Shown here: positions 40,198 to 50,398 of the stretch, piece by piece
Numbering within the stretch: position 1 is the first letter of the stretch
Layout of the letters: every line of letters begins with the position of its first letter
Assembly (NCBI GenBank): GCA_020627885.1
Contig: JAHDGB010000002.1
Span: 1-50,936 of the forward strand
Length of the DNA: 50,936 bases
Direction: 5' to 3'
From: Flavobacteriaceae bacterium
GTDB lineage: Bacteria; Bacteroidota; Bacteroidia; Flavobacteriales; Flavobacteriaceae
Notes under the pieces: generated by a model
Databases searched by the model: none
Seen by the model: only the letters and a program-made list of their open reading frames with translations
Told to the model about the DNA's origin: nothing
Program-made: the position numbers and the translations under genes

Positions 40198-41123
40198 TGA
40201 ATTATTAATACATCTGTTGGTAATTCTGTTAAAATATGCTCAATATCATGAGGAAATAAACGGTCCCAAAACGACATTTTTGCAGGGGCATTCATAACTA
40301 ATAAATCCGCCCTAGATATTTGAGCATAATGCCCTATAGAATACCCTCTTTTACCAAAAATAGGTTGTGATTTTATTGAAATGTTCTCAATGTATTCTTT
40401 AGGAATATCGTCTATAATATGTTTAACCCTTGTGTTTTCTCGCAATCTAATACGCTCTTTAATAATGGTTGCCTTTCTAAGAGACTTATCGTCGTCGATC
40501 TTAATGGCGACTTGGTTTTGCGTAATCTCTTCTACTATTGTTATTTTTTCAGCATTAAGTTGTTTCCCTACATAAAAAGCAGAACTAATAGTTTGTATTG
40601 TTTTTGAGTCTTCTAGTCCATTAACAACAATGTGTTTACAAGGAATACGGTTAATTGAAGGGTTTGTAAGTAATAAAATAGAACACTTAGCTCGCCTAGT
40701 AATTTTTCGCGCAATAGAACCTAAATAATATTTCACGAAATTTTCACGTTTTAATGCTCCTAAAATTAAGAGTTCAACCTTTTTTTCTTCAGCAGAAGAT
40801 AAAATAACATCTACTGGTTTACCTGTTTTGAATACAACTTCATAATTTAGGCTGTCTTTTTTAAACGTATTGAGAATAATTTTCAGTGTTTTTATTTTGT
40901 CTTCAGATTGCTCTCCAACATGAATTAAAACCAATTTCGATTTAAAAAACAGCGCTAGTCTAGACGCTTCATACAAGTTAGGCTTTAAATTTGGAGAAAA
41001 AGCAACTCCAATTCCTAAAACATTAAATGGTTTTATAGACACTTCGTTTATCTTCAAAAATTTTGGAAGGGAAGATACTCTTTTTATAAAAATTTTATGC
41101 TCAATAGAGTTAGATTTTAACAA
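40194..41123 (-). CDS. Universal stress protein (two-domain)
   Basis: LGIGVAFSPNLKPNLYEASRLALFFKSKLVLIHVG, LGSIARKITRRAKCSILLLTNP; C-terminal half ends ILTELPTDVLIIQ. ATGA overlap with the SulP gene. Confidence 0.8.
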   Translation of the reverse strand: MLKSNSIEHKIFIKRVSSLPKFLKINEVSIKPFNVLGIGVAFSPNLKPNLYEASRLALFFKSKLVLIHVGEQSEDKIKTLKIILNTFKKDSLNYEVVFKTGKPVDVILSSAEEKKVELLILGALKRENFVKYYLGSIARKITRRAKCSILLLTNPSINRIPCKHIVVNGLEDSKTIQTISSAFYVGKQLNAEKITIVEEITQNQVAIKIDDDKSLRKATIIKERIRLRENTRVKHIIDDIPKEYIENISIKSQPIFGKRGYSIGHYAQISRADLLVMNAPAKMSFWDRLFPHDIEHILTELPTDVLIIQ

Positions 41124-41155
41124 AATGATTAATTTCCATGAAAAAATAAAATAGA

Positions 41156-42991
41156 ATGTTAGAATTAGCTGGGATTATTATTTTAGGAATATTAGCACAA
41201 TGGGTCGCTTGGAAGTTTAAAATACCTGCCATCTTACCATTAATATTAATAGGGTTATTAGTGGGCCCAGTTGCTGCAGAGTTCCTAAGTCAAGATGGCA
41301 CTAAATGGATAGAGCCTATATGGAATGGAAACGAAGGTTTATTTCCTGGTGAAAGTTTATTCTACTTTGTATCATTAGCCATTAGTATTATTCTTTTTGA
41401 AGGTGGGTTAACATTAAAAATGAGTGAAATTAAAAATGTTGGACCTGTTATAAGTAAATTAATCTCACTAGGGTCACTTGTAACTTTTTTGGGAGCAGGA
41501 ATAGCTGCTTATTATATTTTTGGTCTAAGTTGGAAAATTTCATTTTTATTCTCTGGTCTAATAATTGTAACAGGACCAACAGTGATTACTCCAATTTTAC
41601 GTAATATTCCGCTTAAAAAAGACATTTCGGCTGTTTTAAAATGGGAAGGCATTTTAATAGATCCAATAGGCGCTTTGGTTGCCGTCTTGGTATTCGAATT
41701 TATTAGTGTAGATGCAGGAGGAGAATTCACAATAACTGCTTTAATAGAGTTTGGAAAAATTATATTATTTGGAGCTACTTTTGGATTTACCTTTGCTCAT
41801 TCTATGAATTTTATAATTAACAAAAAATGGGTGCCACACTACCTTTTAAATGTATTTTCTTTAGCTGCTGTACTTGGTGTTTTTGTTTTGTCTGATGCTT
41901 TTGCGCACGAATCTGGCCTACTAGCAGTTGTGGTCATGGGTATGGTATTAGGAAACTCTGAATCTTCTTATATTAAAGAACTTTTATATTTTAAAGAGTC
42001 TTTAAGCGTATTGCTCATTTCAATACTCTTTATTTTGCTATCTGCTAATATTAATTTTGATGAGTTACTATTAATTTACAATTGGAAAACTGTTGCACTC
42101 TTTGCTGTTGTAATATTTATAGTTAGGCCGTTAGGTGTGTTTTTAAGCACTCGTGGTTCTTCCTTGAAACTAAAAGAAAAACTATTTATAAGTTGGGTAG
42201 GGCCAAGGGGAATTGTAGCAGCAGGTATTGCCTCTCTTTTTGGTTTAAAATTAGCAAAAAATGGTGTTCCAGGCGCAGAATACATAACCCCTCTAGTATT
42301 TGTAGTTGTATTGGGAACCGTATTATTAAATGCAACAACTGCGCGTTTATTTGCCAAATTAGTAGGTGTGTTTTTAACAAAAAGCAGTGGTATCTTAATC
42401 ATTGGGGCTTCAAAAGTATCTCGTATAATTGGAAATTATTTAGAATCTAATGGACGACATGTTGTACTCATTGACAGCAATCAAACTAATATTGAAAAAG
42501 CCAATGAATTAGGCTTAGAAGCCATAGCGACAAACATCTATTCTGATACACTAACAGACAATATTGAATTAAACGATATAGGCTATCTAATGGCGCTTAC
42601 AGGGAATACAGAAATTAATAAATATGCTATTAACAAGTTTAAAGATCAATTTGGTGAAAACGGAGCATTTAGATTGGTATCTACCAAAGAAATGAAAGAT
42701 AATAAAAATAACCCTAAAGAAGGTTTATTTTCTCATACCGATGATTATATTCGTTTAACTGAGGTTGTTAAAAAACACCCAACTATACAGGAAATAGTGT
42801 TAATTGATAAAGCCCATTATAACCGTTTAATTCAAGTTACAAATAATGATATAAATACCATTCCATTATTTATAAAAGACCTTGATGGAGAGTTTCATAT
42901 CATTTCTTCATATAACACAGAAGTAGAAACAATAAAGAAAGGCTATTCCTTGGTTTACATTGGAAAACAAATAGATATTAACACCAATTAA
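41156..42991 (+). CDS. Cation:proton antiporter (NhaP/CPA1-type) with RCK/TrkA-N domain
   Basis: LFEGGLTLKMSEIKNVGPVI, ILIDPIGALVAVLVFEF, SWVGPRGIVAAGIASLFGL; C-terminal ILIIGASKVSRIIGNYLESNGRHVVLIDSN. Confidence 0.92.
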   Translation: MLELAGIIILGILAQWVAWKFKIPAILPLILIGLLVGPVAAEFLSQDGTKWIEPIWNGNEGLFPGESLFYFVSLAISIILFEGGLTLKMSEIKNVGPVISKLISLGSLVTFLGAGIAAYYIFGLSWKISFLFSGLIIVTGPTVITPILRNIPLKKDISAVLKWEGILIDPIGALVAVLVFEFISVDAGGEFTITALIEFGKIILFGATFGFTFAHSMNFIINKKWVPHYLLNVFSLAAVLGVFVLSDAFAHESGLLAVVVMGMVLGNSESSYIKELLYFKESLSVLLISILFILLSANINFDELLLIYNWKTVALFAVVIFIVRPLGVFLSTRGSSLKLKEKLFISWVGPRGIVAAGIASLFGLKLAKNGVPGAEYITPLVFVVVLGTVLLNATTARLFAKLVGVFLTKSSGILIIGASKVSRIIGNYLESNGRHVVLIDSNQTNIEKANELGLEAIATNIYSDTLTDNIELNDIGYLMALTGNTEINKYAINKFKDQFGENGAFRLVSTKEMKDNKNNPKEGLFSHTDDYIRLTEVVKKHPTIQEIVLIDKAHYNRLIQVTNNDINTIPLFIKDLDGEFHIISSYNTEVETIKKGYSLVYIGKQIDINTN

Positions 42992-43119
42992 AAAAAATAA
43001 CGTCTTCTTTTTATAGAAGGAAAACACACCTTCAACTTCTTTTTAACCCGGTTTATCAGAATTGACTATAATACTTTAAACAAAAGCGACACCTTCGTAT
43101 TGTCAAAAAAACGAACAAT

Positions 43120-45486
43120 ATGAATTTTAAAATCAACACTTTTATTACCCTTTTCTTGTTAGTATTCTCATCAAATGCTCAAAACACAATAAAAGGAATA
43201 ATTACTGAAGCTCCAGAAGCAGCACTTCCATTTGCTAATATTATTTTACATGAAGTTGATAATGAAATACCTATTACAGGTGTAATTAGTAATGACGATG
43301 GAAATTATATTTTTGAAGCCATAAAAGATGGAAACTATTGGATAGAAGTTTCTATGCTGGGTTTTCAAACCGAAAAAACAGAACCTTTCAATCTTAAAAC
43401 AACAACCAAAATTCTTGACTTTACTTTAAAAGAAGAAGCGCAAGCCCTTGGGGAAGTTGTTATAAAAACAAAGCGCCCAGTAATACGACAAACGGCTGAA
43501 AAACTGATTGTCGATTTAGAAAAGTCTGAATTGATAAACACCAACTTACAAGACGTTATGAAACGTGTTCCTGGAATTATAGTAACCAACAATGGTATAA
43601 GCTATGCTGGGCAAAATAATGTTCGTATTCTTATTAACGGGAAAACTACAGATTATATGGACATGGACACCTTACTAAGAGATATGCCTGCTAATAATAT
43701 AGCTCGTGTAGAATTAATAGAGCAGCCTGGCGCAGAATATGATGCCGAAGGTTCTGGGCCTATTATAAACATAATTTTAAAGAAAAATGTACAATTAGGA
43801 ACGCATGGAAATATTACAACCTGGGTAGGAGAAGATGAAGGTATTGAGTATGGCACAAGTGCTTCTATAGCAAGTTATAAAAACAAGTTAAATTGGCAAG
43901 CTGGCTTAGGGTTTTCAAACCCTACTTGGAGAGAAGACTTATTTATTAAACGAAGTGTTGATAACGAAGTGTACGACCAAGTAACAATATCTCCTTATGA
44001 TCCAAAACGAATAAATGCAAGTGCCAGTATAGATTACTATATAACTAACGAACACTCAATAGGTCTTGGAACACGAAGAAATACAACCAAATCTGATAGG
44101 GTTTCTACCAGTTCTACTGCAATTAGTAATGACACTGAAACGAATACATTATTGTCTCAAAATAGTTTTGATCGTGATCAAGTAGTATTTAACATTAACC
44201 CCTATTATGAGTTTAAAAATGAAAACCATAAACTCGTTGTCGATTTTAATTATGTAGATTATACAAACGATAATTTTAATACGCTTTCTGAGTTGCCTGG
44301 TAGTACAATTCCGTTTACGAGCCAACGCTACATACAAGATGGAAATTATGAAATAAAAACTTACAAGGCAGATTATTCTAGATTATTTTCAGACGATTTA
44401 AAATTAAGTGTAGGTAGCAAATATGCACAAGTAAATACCGATAGCGATTTACGTACTTTTTTACAAAACAATTCTGGAGGCTTCGATCTTATAACCAATC
44501 AAAGTAATCGTTTTTTAGTCGATGAAACTATTTTTGCAGCCTATTCTAAGCTTAACTTAACCAAAGGAAAATGGTCTTTCTCTGGTGGTTTAAGATATGA
44601 AGATAGTAATACAAAAGGCACCTCAACAACAACAAATGAAACTAGAGTACGTAAAATTTCTAAATTATTCCCAAGCGCATCATTAAGTAGAAAAATTAAC
44701 GAAAAGTTAGGAGCAAGTGTATCGTATAGCTACCGTATTCGCAGACCTAATTACAACTCACTAAACTCATTTGTTACATTTTACGACCCCTACTCGTCAG
44801 AGCAAGGAAACCCAAACTTAAAGCCATCGTTTACCAATAATTATCAGTTTAATTTAACATACGACAGTCAACCATTTTTTACTGTTGGGTATAGCGAAAC
44901 CAAAGATGATTTATTTGAGCTTATCACTCAAGACGATGCAAGCGCACAAATACAACGTTCTATCATAAATTTAACCGAGAGACAGAACTGGAATTTTAGA
45001 TTATTTGGCCCGTTAGATTTTATAAAAGGTGTGGAAGGTTTCACTGGTTTTATTGTTAATTATAACGATTTTCAGTCTAAAGGATTATCGCCAGAGTTAG
45101 ACCTTAACAAATGGAGTTTATTTTGGTTTACCCAAGCAAGTTATGAATTGCCCTGGAAAATTAATGCCGAGTTAGAAGGACATTATGGAACAGGAGCTTT
45201 AGAAGGCCAATTAGATGTAGAATGGCTGGCTGGGTTAAATTTTTCGTTTGGAAAAAAATTCTTTGATGATAAATTAAAAGTAAATTTAGGTTTCAACAAA
45301 ATGCTAAATAGAGGCTTTATAAGTACTGTTAATTACGATAATGTTTCTGCAAATATTAAGAGTATTGACTCCAGACAAAACATTCAATTAAAACTAACCT
45401 ATAGTTTTGGCTCTAAATTTAGTAAAAAGAAAAATAGAGGAAACGCATCTAAAGAGGAAGAAAACAGAATTGATGACAACAACTAG
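43120..45486 (+). CDS. Outer membrane beta-barrel/TonB-dependent receptor-like protein with carboxypeptidase-regulatory-like N-terminal domain
   Basis: Signal peptide, NTIKGIITEAPEAALPFANIILHE, plug-like VMKRVPGIIVTNNGISYAGQNNVRILINGK, barrel strands. Confidence 0.92.
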   Translation: MNFKINTFITLFLLVFSSNAQNTIKGIITEAPEAALPFANIILHEVDNEIPITGVISNDDGNYIFEAIKDGNYWIEVSMLGFQTEKTEPFNLKTTTKILDFTLKEEAQALGEVVIKTKRPVIRQTAEKLIVDLEKSELINTNLQDVMKRVPGIIVTNNGISYAGQNNVRILINGKTTDYMDMDTLLRDMPANNIARVELIEQPGAEYDAEGSGPIINIILKKNVQLGTHGNITTWVGEDEGIEYGTSASIASYKNKLNWQAGLGFSNPTWREDLFIKRSVDNEVYDQVTISPYDPKRINASASIDYYITNEHSIGLGTRRNTTKSDRVSTSSTAISNDTETNTLLSQNSFDRDQVVFNINPYYEFKNENHKLVVDFNYVDYTNDNFNTLSELPGSTIPFTSQRYIQDGNYEIKTYKADYSRLFSDDLKLSVGSKYAQVNTDSDLRTFLQNNSGGFDLITNQSNRFLVDETIFAAYSKLNLTKGKWSFSGGLRYEDSNTKGTSTTTNETRVRKISKLFPSASLSRKINEKLGASVSYSYRIRRPNYNSLNSFVTFYDPYSSEQGNPNLKPSFTNNYQFNLTYDSQPFFTVGYSETKDDLFELITQDDASAQIQRSIINLTERQNWNFRLFGPLDFIKGVEGFTGFIVNYNDFQSKGLSPELDLNKWSLFWFTQASYELPWKINAELEGHYGTGALEGQLDVEWLAGLNFSFGKKFFDDKLKVNLGFNKMLNRGFISTVNYDNVSANIKSIDSRQNIQLKLTYSFGSKFSKKKNRGNASKEEENRIDDNN

Positions 45487-46633
45487 TTCTACAAAAATGG
45501 TATTAAGAGAAAATAAAACGATTACAGACTATCTATTTGTATTAGGATTACTATTACAGGTTGTCGCTCAAACATTATTTACTTTAACTAATAAATTTAA
45601 TCTTTTAGAACCTATTGATTTTATTCACTGGACTCTTTTAATTGGTGTTGTTTTAATTATTCCTGGAACATTAAGTTTTGTAAAAGGATTAACGTCTAAA
45701 ATTGGTGTCGTTATCGCTTTTATGGGGATTATTACTCAAATAGGAATGTGTGCTATCGACTTTGTATTATGGAGTTTTAAAGATAACTATGAAGCAAAAA
45801 ATGCATTATACGACCAATTGGTTAGCGAACCATCAATATGGCAAGTGTTTATTACTGTTGGGCCAGCACTTACATTTGTTGGTTTTGTAATTGTATCTTA
45901 TGCTTATTTTAAAAGTAATTTAAAAGGGTTTACCCTTCTTAACCTTGGCGCTATTCTAGTGGCAATAGGAGGGCTAATTTTTACAGATATGCTACTTATA
46001 AAAATTCTTGGGTACATTCTCTTTTCAGTTGGGGTATTAATGTTGTATTTTCAAAAAAAAGAAGACAAATTAAATCACAATAAGGCATATAATATCTTAT
46101 TTGTCATAGGTTTACTTTTTGAAATGGTTGGGCAAATTTTACTAGCTCCAGGAAATGATTTTGTTTATGCATTAAAACCTATCGATTTCGCCCATTGGTC
46201 TCTTCTTTTAGGCGCAGCATTAATGATGCCCAAAATAGTAAACTTCCCAAAAAAAATAATAACTTATATAGGTGCGCCAACAGCTTTAATTGGCGCTGTA
46301 TGCATTATAGGAATGTGCATATTAGATTTTATATGGTGGAATATGACTTTTCAAGAAATGAGAAACGAATTTGCAAGTCACATTTCTCAATTTCCTTCCA
46401 TATGGAAACCTTTTATTACTACTGGAACCAGTTTTTTGAATATTGGGTTGTTAATTCTTAGTTTAAATTACATTAAGCAAAACAAGCTGGCGTTTATACT
46501 TATAATTTTGGCTACCCTTATTATATTTGGAGGAAGGTTTATTCCTCATAGACTAATTCTAGTATATTTAATGACAGCAATTGGATTTGGAATAATATTC
46601 TTTTATAAAAAAACGGTTATAAATGAACACTAA
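45473..46633 (+). CDS. Polytopic membrane protein with internal tandem duplication
   Basis: Half 1 PIDFIHWTLLIGVVLIIP...QIGMCAIDFVLWSF...EPSIWQVFIT; half 2 PIDFAHWSLLLGAALMMP...IIGMCILDFIWWNM...FPSIWKPFIT. Start refined from 45407; 14-bp overlap with the upstream gene. Confidence 0.85.
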   Translation: MTTTSSTKMVLRENKTITDYLFVLGLLLQVVAQTLFTLTNKFNLLEPIDFIHWTLLIGVVLIIPGTLSFVKGLTSKIGVVIAFMGIITQIGMCAIDFVLWSFKDNYEAKNALYDQLVSEPSIWQVFITVGPALTFVGFVIVSYAYFKSNLKGFTLLNLGAILVAIGGLIFTDMLLIKILGYILFSVGVLMLYFQKKEDKLNHNKAYNILFVIGLLFEMVGQILLAPGNDFVYALKPIDFAHWSLLLGAALMMPKIVNFPKKIITYIGAPTALIGAVCIIGMCILDFIWWNMTFQEMRNEFASHISQFPSIWKPFITTGTSFLNIGLLILSLNYIKQNKLAFILIILATLIIFGGRFIPHRLILVYLMTAIGFGIIFFYKKTVINEH

Positions 46634-47633
46634 GCTTAATAAATCGGACCTGTTTTTAGTAGTTTGCTACTTTATAGTCGATTTTACTATTCAAGCGTGG
46701 GATTACTATAGAAATGGGAATAAACTAATAGAATATCTAATTGATTTCCCTGTAGAACTGATTACGACTTGTACTATTATTTATCTGTTTATTTTTTGGA
46801 CAATTCCAAAATTTGTAATCGAAAAAAAATACTTCACATTTACACTTCTAGGCGTATTTATAATGATTTTTTTTACTGCTATAGAATACACTATTGGTTT
46901 TTGGACTGGAGATAATGACTGGTCTAAGTTCCCCAAAGGGTTTGATTTTATTTTAAAAATGATAAATAGGTGTAGTCAAAATATTTCGCTTTTGTTTGCA
47001 TTATTACTAACCAAAAAGTTTTATGAAGGAAAAACAGAACTATTAGAAATTGAAAAACAGCAAAAAGAAAACGAATTAAAATTATTACGAAGCCAAATAG
47101 ATCCTCATTTTTTATTTAATAATTTAAATACGCTAGATAGTTTAATCGATACAAATTCTGAAAAAGCGAAAGAATATATTAATAGATTATCTTTAATTTA
47201 CCGCTACCTTATTCGTACTAAAGATGCTGAAGTTATGGAGCTTTCTGAAGAAGTCCGTTTTGCCGAAAACTACATATTTTTAATTAAAACACGTTTTGCA
47301 AACGATTATGATTTTAATATTATAAATAACAATTCATTAGAAGATACATTTATCCCTACAGGTGCCTTGCAAGCGGTTCTTGAAAATGTGGTGAAACACA
47401 ATAAAGTGCTAAATGATGCAACAATTAAAACTGATATTTTAATAGAAGAAGAGTGGTTAACAGTTACAAACTCCAAATCTAATTCCGGTACAAATACCGA
47501 ATCTTTGGGTACAGGACTAAAAAACCTGAAAGCACGCTATGAATTATTAATTGATAAGCATGTGCAGATTATAGAAACAAATACAGAGTATAGAATATCG
47601 ATTCCTATTATTAAATTAAGTAACGAAAATTAG
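46623..47633 (+). CDS. Sensor histidine kinase, LytS-like (His_kinase family)
   Basis: LRSQIDPHFLFNNLNTLDSLI, VLENVVKHN, GLKNLKARYELL; N-terminal TM segments; 11-bp overlap with the upstream gene. Confidence 0.93.
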   Translation: MNTKLNKSDLFLVVCYFIVDFTIQAWDYYRNGNKLIEYLIDFPVELITTCTIIYLFIFWTIPKFVIEKKYFTFTLLGVFIMIFFTAIEYTIGFWTGDNDWSKFPKGFDFILKMINRCSQNISLLFALLLTKKFYEGKTELLEIEKQQKENELKLLRSQIDPHFLFNNLNTLDSLIDTNSEKAKEYINRLSLIYRYLIRTKDAEVMELSEEVRFAENYIFLIKTRFANDYDFNIINNNSLEDTFIPTGALQAVLENVVKHNKVLNDATIKTDILIEEEWLTVTNSKSNSGTNTESLGTGLKNLKARYELLIDKHVQIIETNTEYRISIPIIKLSNEN

Positions 47634-47727
47634 AGCAGATGAACCATTCATAACTCAACTATAAATATAAAAAGTAATGAGTATATGAATGCACCATGTG
47701 ACCATTAAAAAACAATAATAAAAACAC

Positions 47728-48492
47728 ATGAAAATTTTAATTTTAGAAGACGAGATACCTGCATACCAAAAACTTACTAATTGCTTACATGTTTTTTTCT
47801 CTGAAGAAATTGCACATGATTGGGCTCGGTCTAAAACAGATGGAGAACGGCTTTTAAAATCTGAAACATACGATTTTATATTGTCAGATATTCAGTTACT
47901 TGATGGCATTTCCTTTGATTTATTTGATCGTATTGAAATTAATTGCCCTATAATATTTTGTTCAGCTCACGACGATTATTTATTTCAAGCATTTAACACC
48001 AATGGTATCGCCTACATATTAAAGCCATATACCCAAAACGATTTTAATAAGGCTATAGAAAAATACCAATCTCTATTTAAACAAGGCAGCTATAAAACAT
48101 TAGACCACTCTACTATAACAGCTTTAAAATTGGCTTTAAAAGATGAACACACCAATTACAAAAAACGATTTGTTATAAAAAGAACAAAAGGCATTCAATT
48201 ATTAAATGTAGTAGATATAAGTACGATTGAAGCCTCTGGCGATTTTTGTATTGTTATAGATAATACTGGGAAAAGGCACACTATTTCTCAAAGTATAGGC
48301 GCACTAAATGCACAATTAAACCCTAAAAAGTTTTATCGTATTAATCGTAGCGAAATTATACATATTAACTTTATAGAAAATATAGAAAATCATTTTAAAA
48401 ATAGACTGTTAATTACCATGTCCGGATGCAAAGAAAAAGTAATGACTAGCTCTTCTACAACATCCGATTTTAGAAAATGGATAGAGCAGTAA
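47728..48492 (+). CDS. LytTR family response regulator
   Basis: MKILILEDEIPA, FILSDIQLLDG receiver Asp, YILKPYTQNDF; C-terminal LytTR domain FYRINRSEIIHINFIENIE. Confidence 0.94.
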   Translation: MKILILEDEIPAYQKLTNCLHVFFSEEIAHDWARSKTDGERLLKSETYDFILSDIQLLDGISFDLFDRIEINCPIIFCSAHDDYLFQAFNTNGIAYILKPYTQNDFNKAIEKYQSLFKQGSYKTLDHSTITALKLALKDEHTNYKKRFVIKRTKGIQLLNVVDISTIEASGDFCIVIDNTGKRHTISQSIGALNAQLNPKKFYRINRSEIIHINFIENIENHFKNRLLITMSGCKEKVMTSSSTTSDFRKWIEQ

Positions 48493-48592
48493 AGAGGGCT
48501 TAATTAAAGTGATACTGAACTGATAATTTTTAATAAAAATAATAGGCTACAAAACTAAATGAAAGTATATTTAATTTTACTTCAATGGTATA

Positions 48593-49315
48593 CTATATAG
48601 TATTTTCTTTAATCGTTTTTTTGCTTTCAACAGTTATTTCTGAACCTTCAGTAAGCATCACCGTTTCTGGCTCCATCTTATTTAAAAACTCAAAATCATT
48701 TCCATAAACAATTCCAAAATCAACTTTTATTTCAGAGCTTATAATATCATATTTACGCCATTTGGGATGGGTAACTTCATATTCATTAGTCACTTTTTCA
48801 TTTACTTTTGCATACCCCCAATAGTGCTCTGTGATAAACTCGATTTCACTATTTTCTTCAATTTCTGAAGGCTCTAAATGGGCAATTATTTTAAACAAAT
48901 GCCACTGCATATTCTTTTTCCATTGATATTCTACAACTCTATGGATTTCGTTTTCCATCCATTCATGCCTCATAGGCAACGTTTCATAATGTTCTTTATA
49001 TACTGTATTTGCAACAAAAGTTAGAGCTGGTTTTGGAACTATTTCTTTAATAAAAACAACACCACGTTTCCAAGTATTGTTCTCAAATCTTTTAACATAA
49101 AATCTTAAATTTACTTCTTCAAAATTAGTATGAAATGGAATTTTTATACCTATCAATTTTGTATTTACAAACATAAACCCCACTAAACTAACAAAGCATT
49201 TACCCTCCCAAAGATCAAGTTCTGTCCCGAAAGGAATATATTTAGACAACGTGTTTGGGTTAATGACATAATTAGCAATTGCTAATTTCCTCCATTCTGC
49301 ATTCAAAAAACTCAT
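48593..49315 (-). CDS. DUF2071-type (YqjF-like) protein
   Basis: EWRKLAIANYVINPNTLSKYIPFGTELDLWEGKCFVSLVGFMF, EVNLRFYVKR. Confidence 0.85.
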   Translation of the reverse strand: MSFLNAEWRKLAIANYVINPNTLSKYIPFGTELDLWEGKCFVSLVGFMFVNTKLIGIKIPFHTNFEEVNLRFYVKRFENNTWKRGVVFIKEIVPKPALTFVANTVYKEHYETLPMRHEWMENEIHRVVEYQWKKNMQWHLFKIIAHLEPSEIEENSEIEFITEHYWGYAKVNEKVTNEYEVTHPKWRKYDIISSEIKVDFGIVYGNDFEFLNKMEPETVMLTEGSEITVESKKTIKENTI

Positions 49316-49370
49316 TTTTTCAATACTACTTATTCATATTAAAAATAACGAAACTTTTTCACTTATAAAA

Positions 49371-50381
49371 CTAATCCTTATTTAAAGAAGTAAGCTGTAT
49401 TTTGGAAGACTTTCTCACACCCGTGGCCGATTTTGCCTCCTTAACATCCATAATAGTTGAGTTTAAATCGAACGAAGCATCGAATAAAATGGGAGTGCTT
49501 CCTGCTCTTTTAAGCGCCTTAACCACAAATGAAAAACGATTTCCTTTTTTTAATGCTGGCCCTTCCATAAGAACCTGTCCGTTTGGATTAATTATATGTA
49601 TACGATGGCTTCCTGTTTCTTCATCTTTATTGATAAGCACATGGTATTTTATAAAATGCCCCCCAGGACAGAAATCATCTTCAGAAATCGATGCTATGAT
49701 ACCATTGGTATTAAAATCGAATTTATTTGTTGCCACTTCTTCGTTTAAAAATAGGGAAAGGTTCTTTCCTTGGCAATTGAGTTTTTGAGCTTTTTCAACA
49801 GCCAATGGAACCGCCATATAAGCATCGTCCAATTCAGCAATAATTTCGGCAGCTTGAAGTGCAGATAGTTTTTGTTTCTTAATTATTTTTGCCTCTATCC
49901 CTCTAAAACTTTCAAAAGCTTCAGGTTTAGATTTTGGAAGTATTTCTTTGTTATCGCCAAGCCGATAGCTAATAAGTGTTTTTGCAAACTGTGCCTTTCG
50001 CAATTCGGAAACGCTATTTCTTTTTTCTTTAGCAAAAGCCGTAATCTTCTCGACACTTTTAGCATTACCCTTATAAGCTAATACTTGAAGAATGTTTCTA
50101 TTTATCATTACATGTTCTTTTCCTAGGAAGTTTTCCAAAGTCCGAACCGATTTTAATTTGTGACCTAATTTTAAAACTAAATTGCTTTTAACAACAGGTT
50201 GCTCACTTTTATCCTTTAAAACTTTTCCAAAAAAGCTACTGGGATCCATATTTTTCTTCGTTGATAATAAATTAATTGCACTAATTCGTTTTTCTATAAC
50301 CTCGCCCTTTGTACTACTAATTTCAATTAGTTTTTTTTGGGTCGTGCGACTACTTATTTTTCCTATATCGTTACTATACAT
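49371..50381 (-). CDS. Hypothetical protein, possible HEAT-like helical repeats in the N-terminal half
   Basis: Intact ATG ORF; repeated helical segments (NRNILQVLAYKGNAKSVEKITAFAKEK...); 17 bp from the adjacent metalloprotease stop. Confidence 0.7.
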   Translation of the reverse strand: MYSNDIGKISSRTTQKKLIEISSTKGEVIEKRISAINLLSTKKNMDPSSFFGKVLKDKSEQPVVKSNLVLKLGHKLKSVRTLENFLGKEHVMINRNILQVLAYKGNAKSVEKITAFAKEKRNSVSELRKAQFAKTLISYRLGDNKEILPKSKPEAFESFRGIEAKIIKKQKLSALQAAEIIAELDDAYMAVPLAVEKAQKLNCQGKNLSLFLNEEVATNKFDFNTNGIIASISEDDFCPGGHFIKYHVLINKDEETGSHRIHIINPNGQVLMEGPALKKGNRFSFVVKALKRAGSTPILFDASFDLNSTIMDVKEAKSATGVRKSSKIQLTSLNKD

Positions 50382-50398
50382 GAGTTTTTAATTTAAAG

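Noticed and set aside
42076-42402. Antisense ORFs in the antiporter gene (42076-42402, 42186-42380, 42193-42450)
   Set aside because: All lie inside a confidently assigned gene and have no independent family features.
49402-49788. 128-aa plus-strand ORF
   Set aside because: Antisense to the 336-aa hypothetical gene; the minus-strand frame is longer, ATG-initiated and closely packed with its neighbour.
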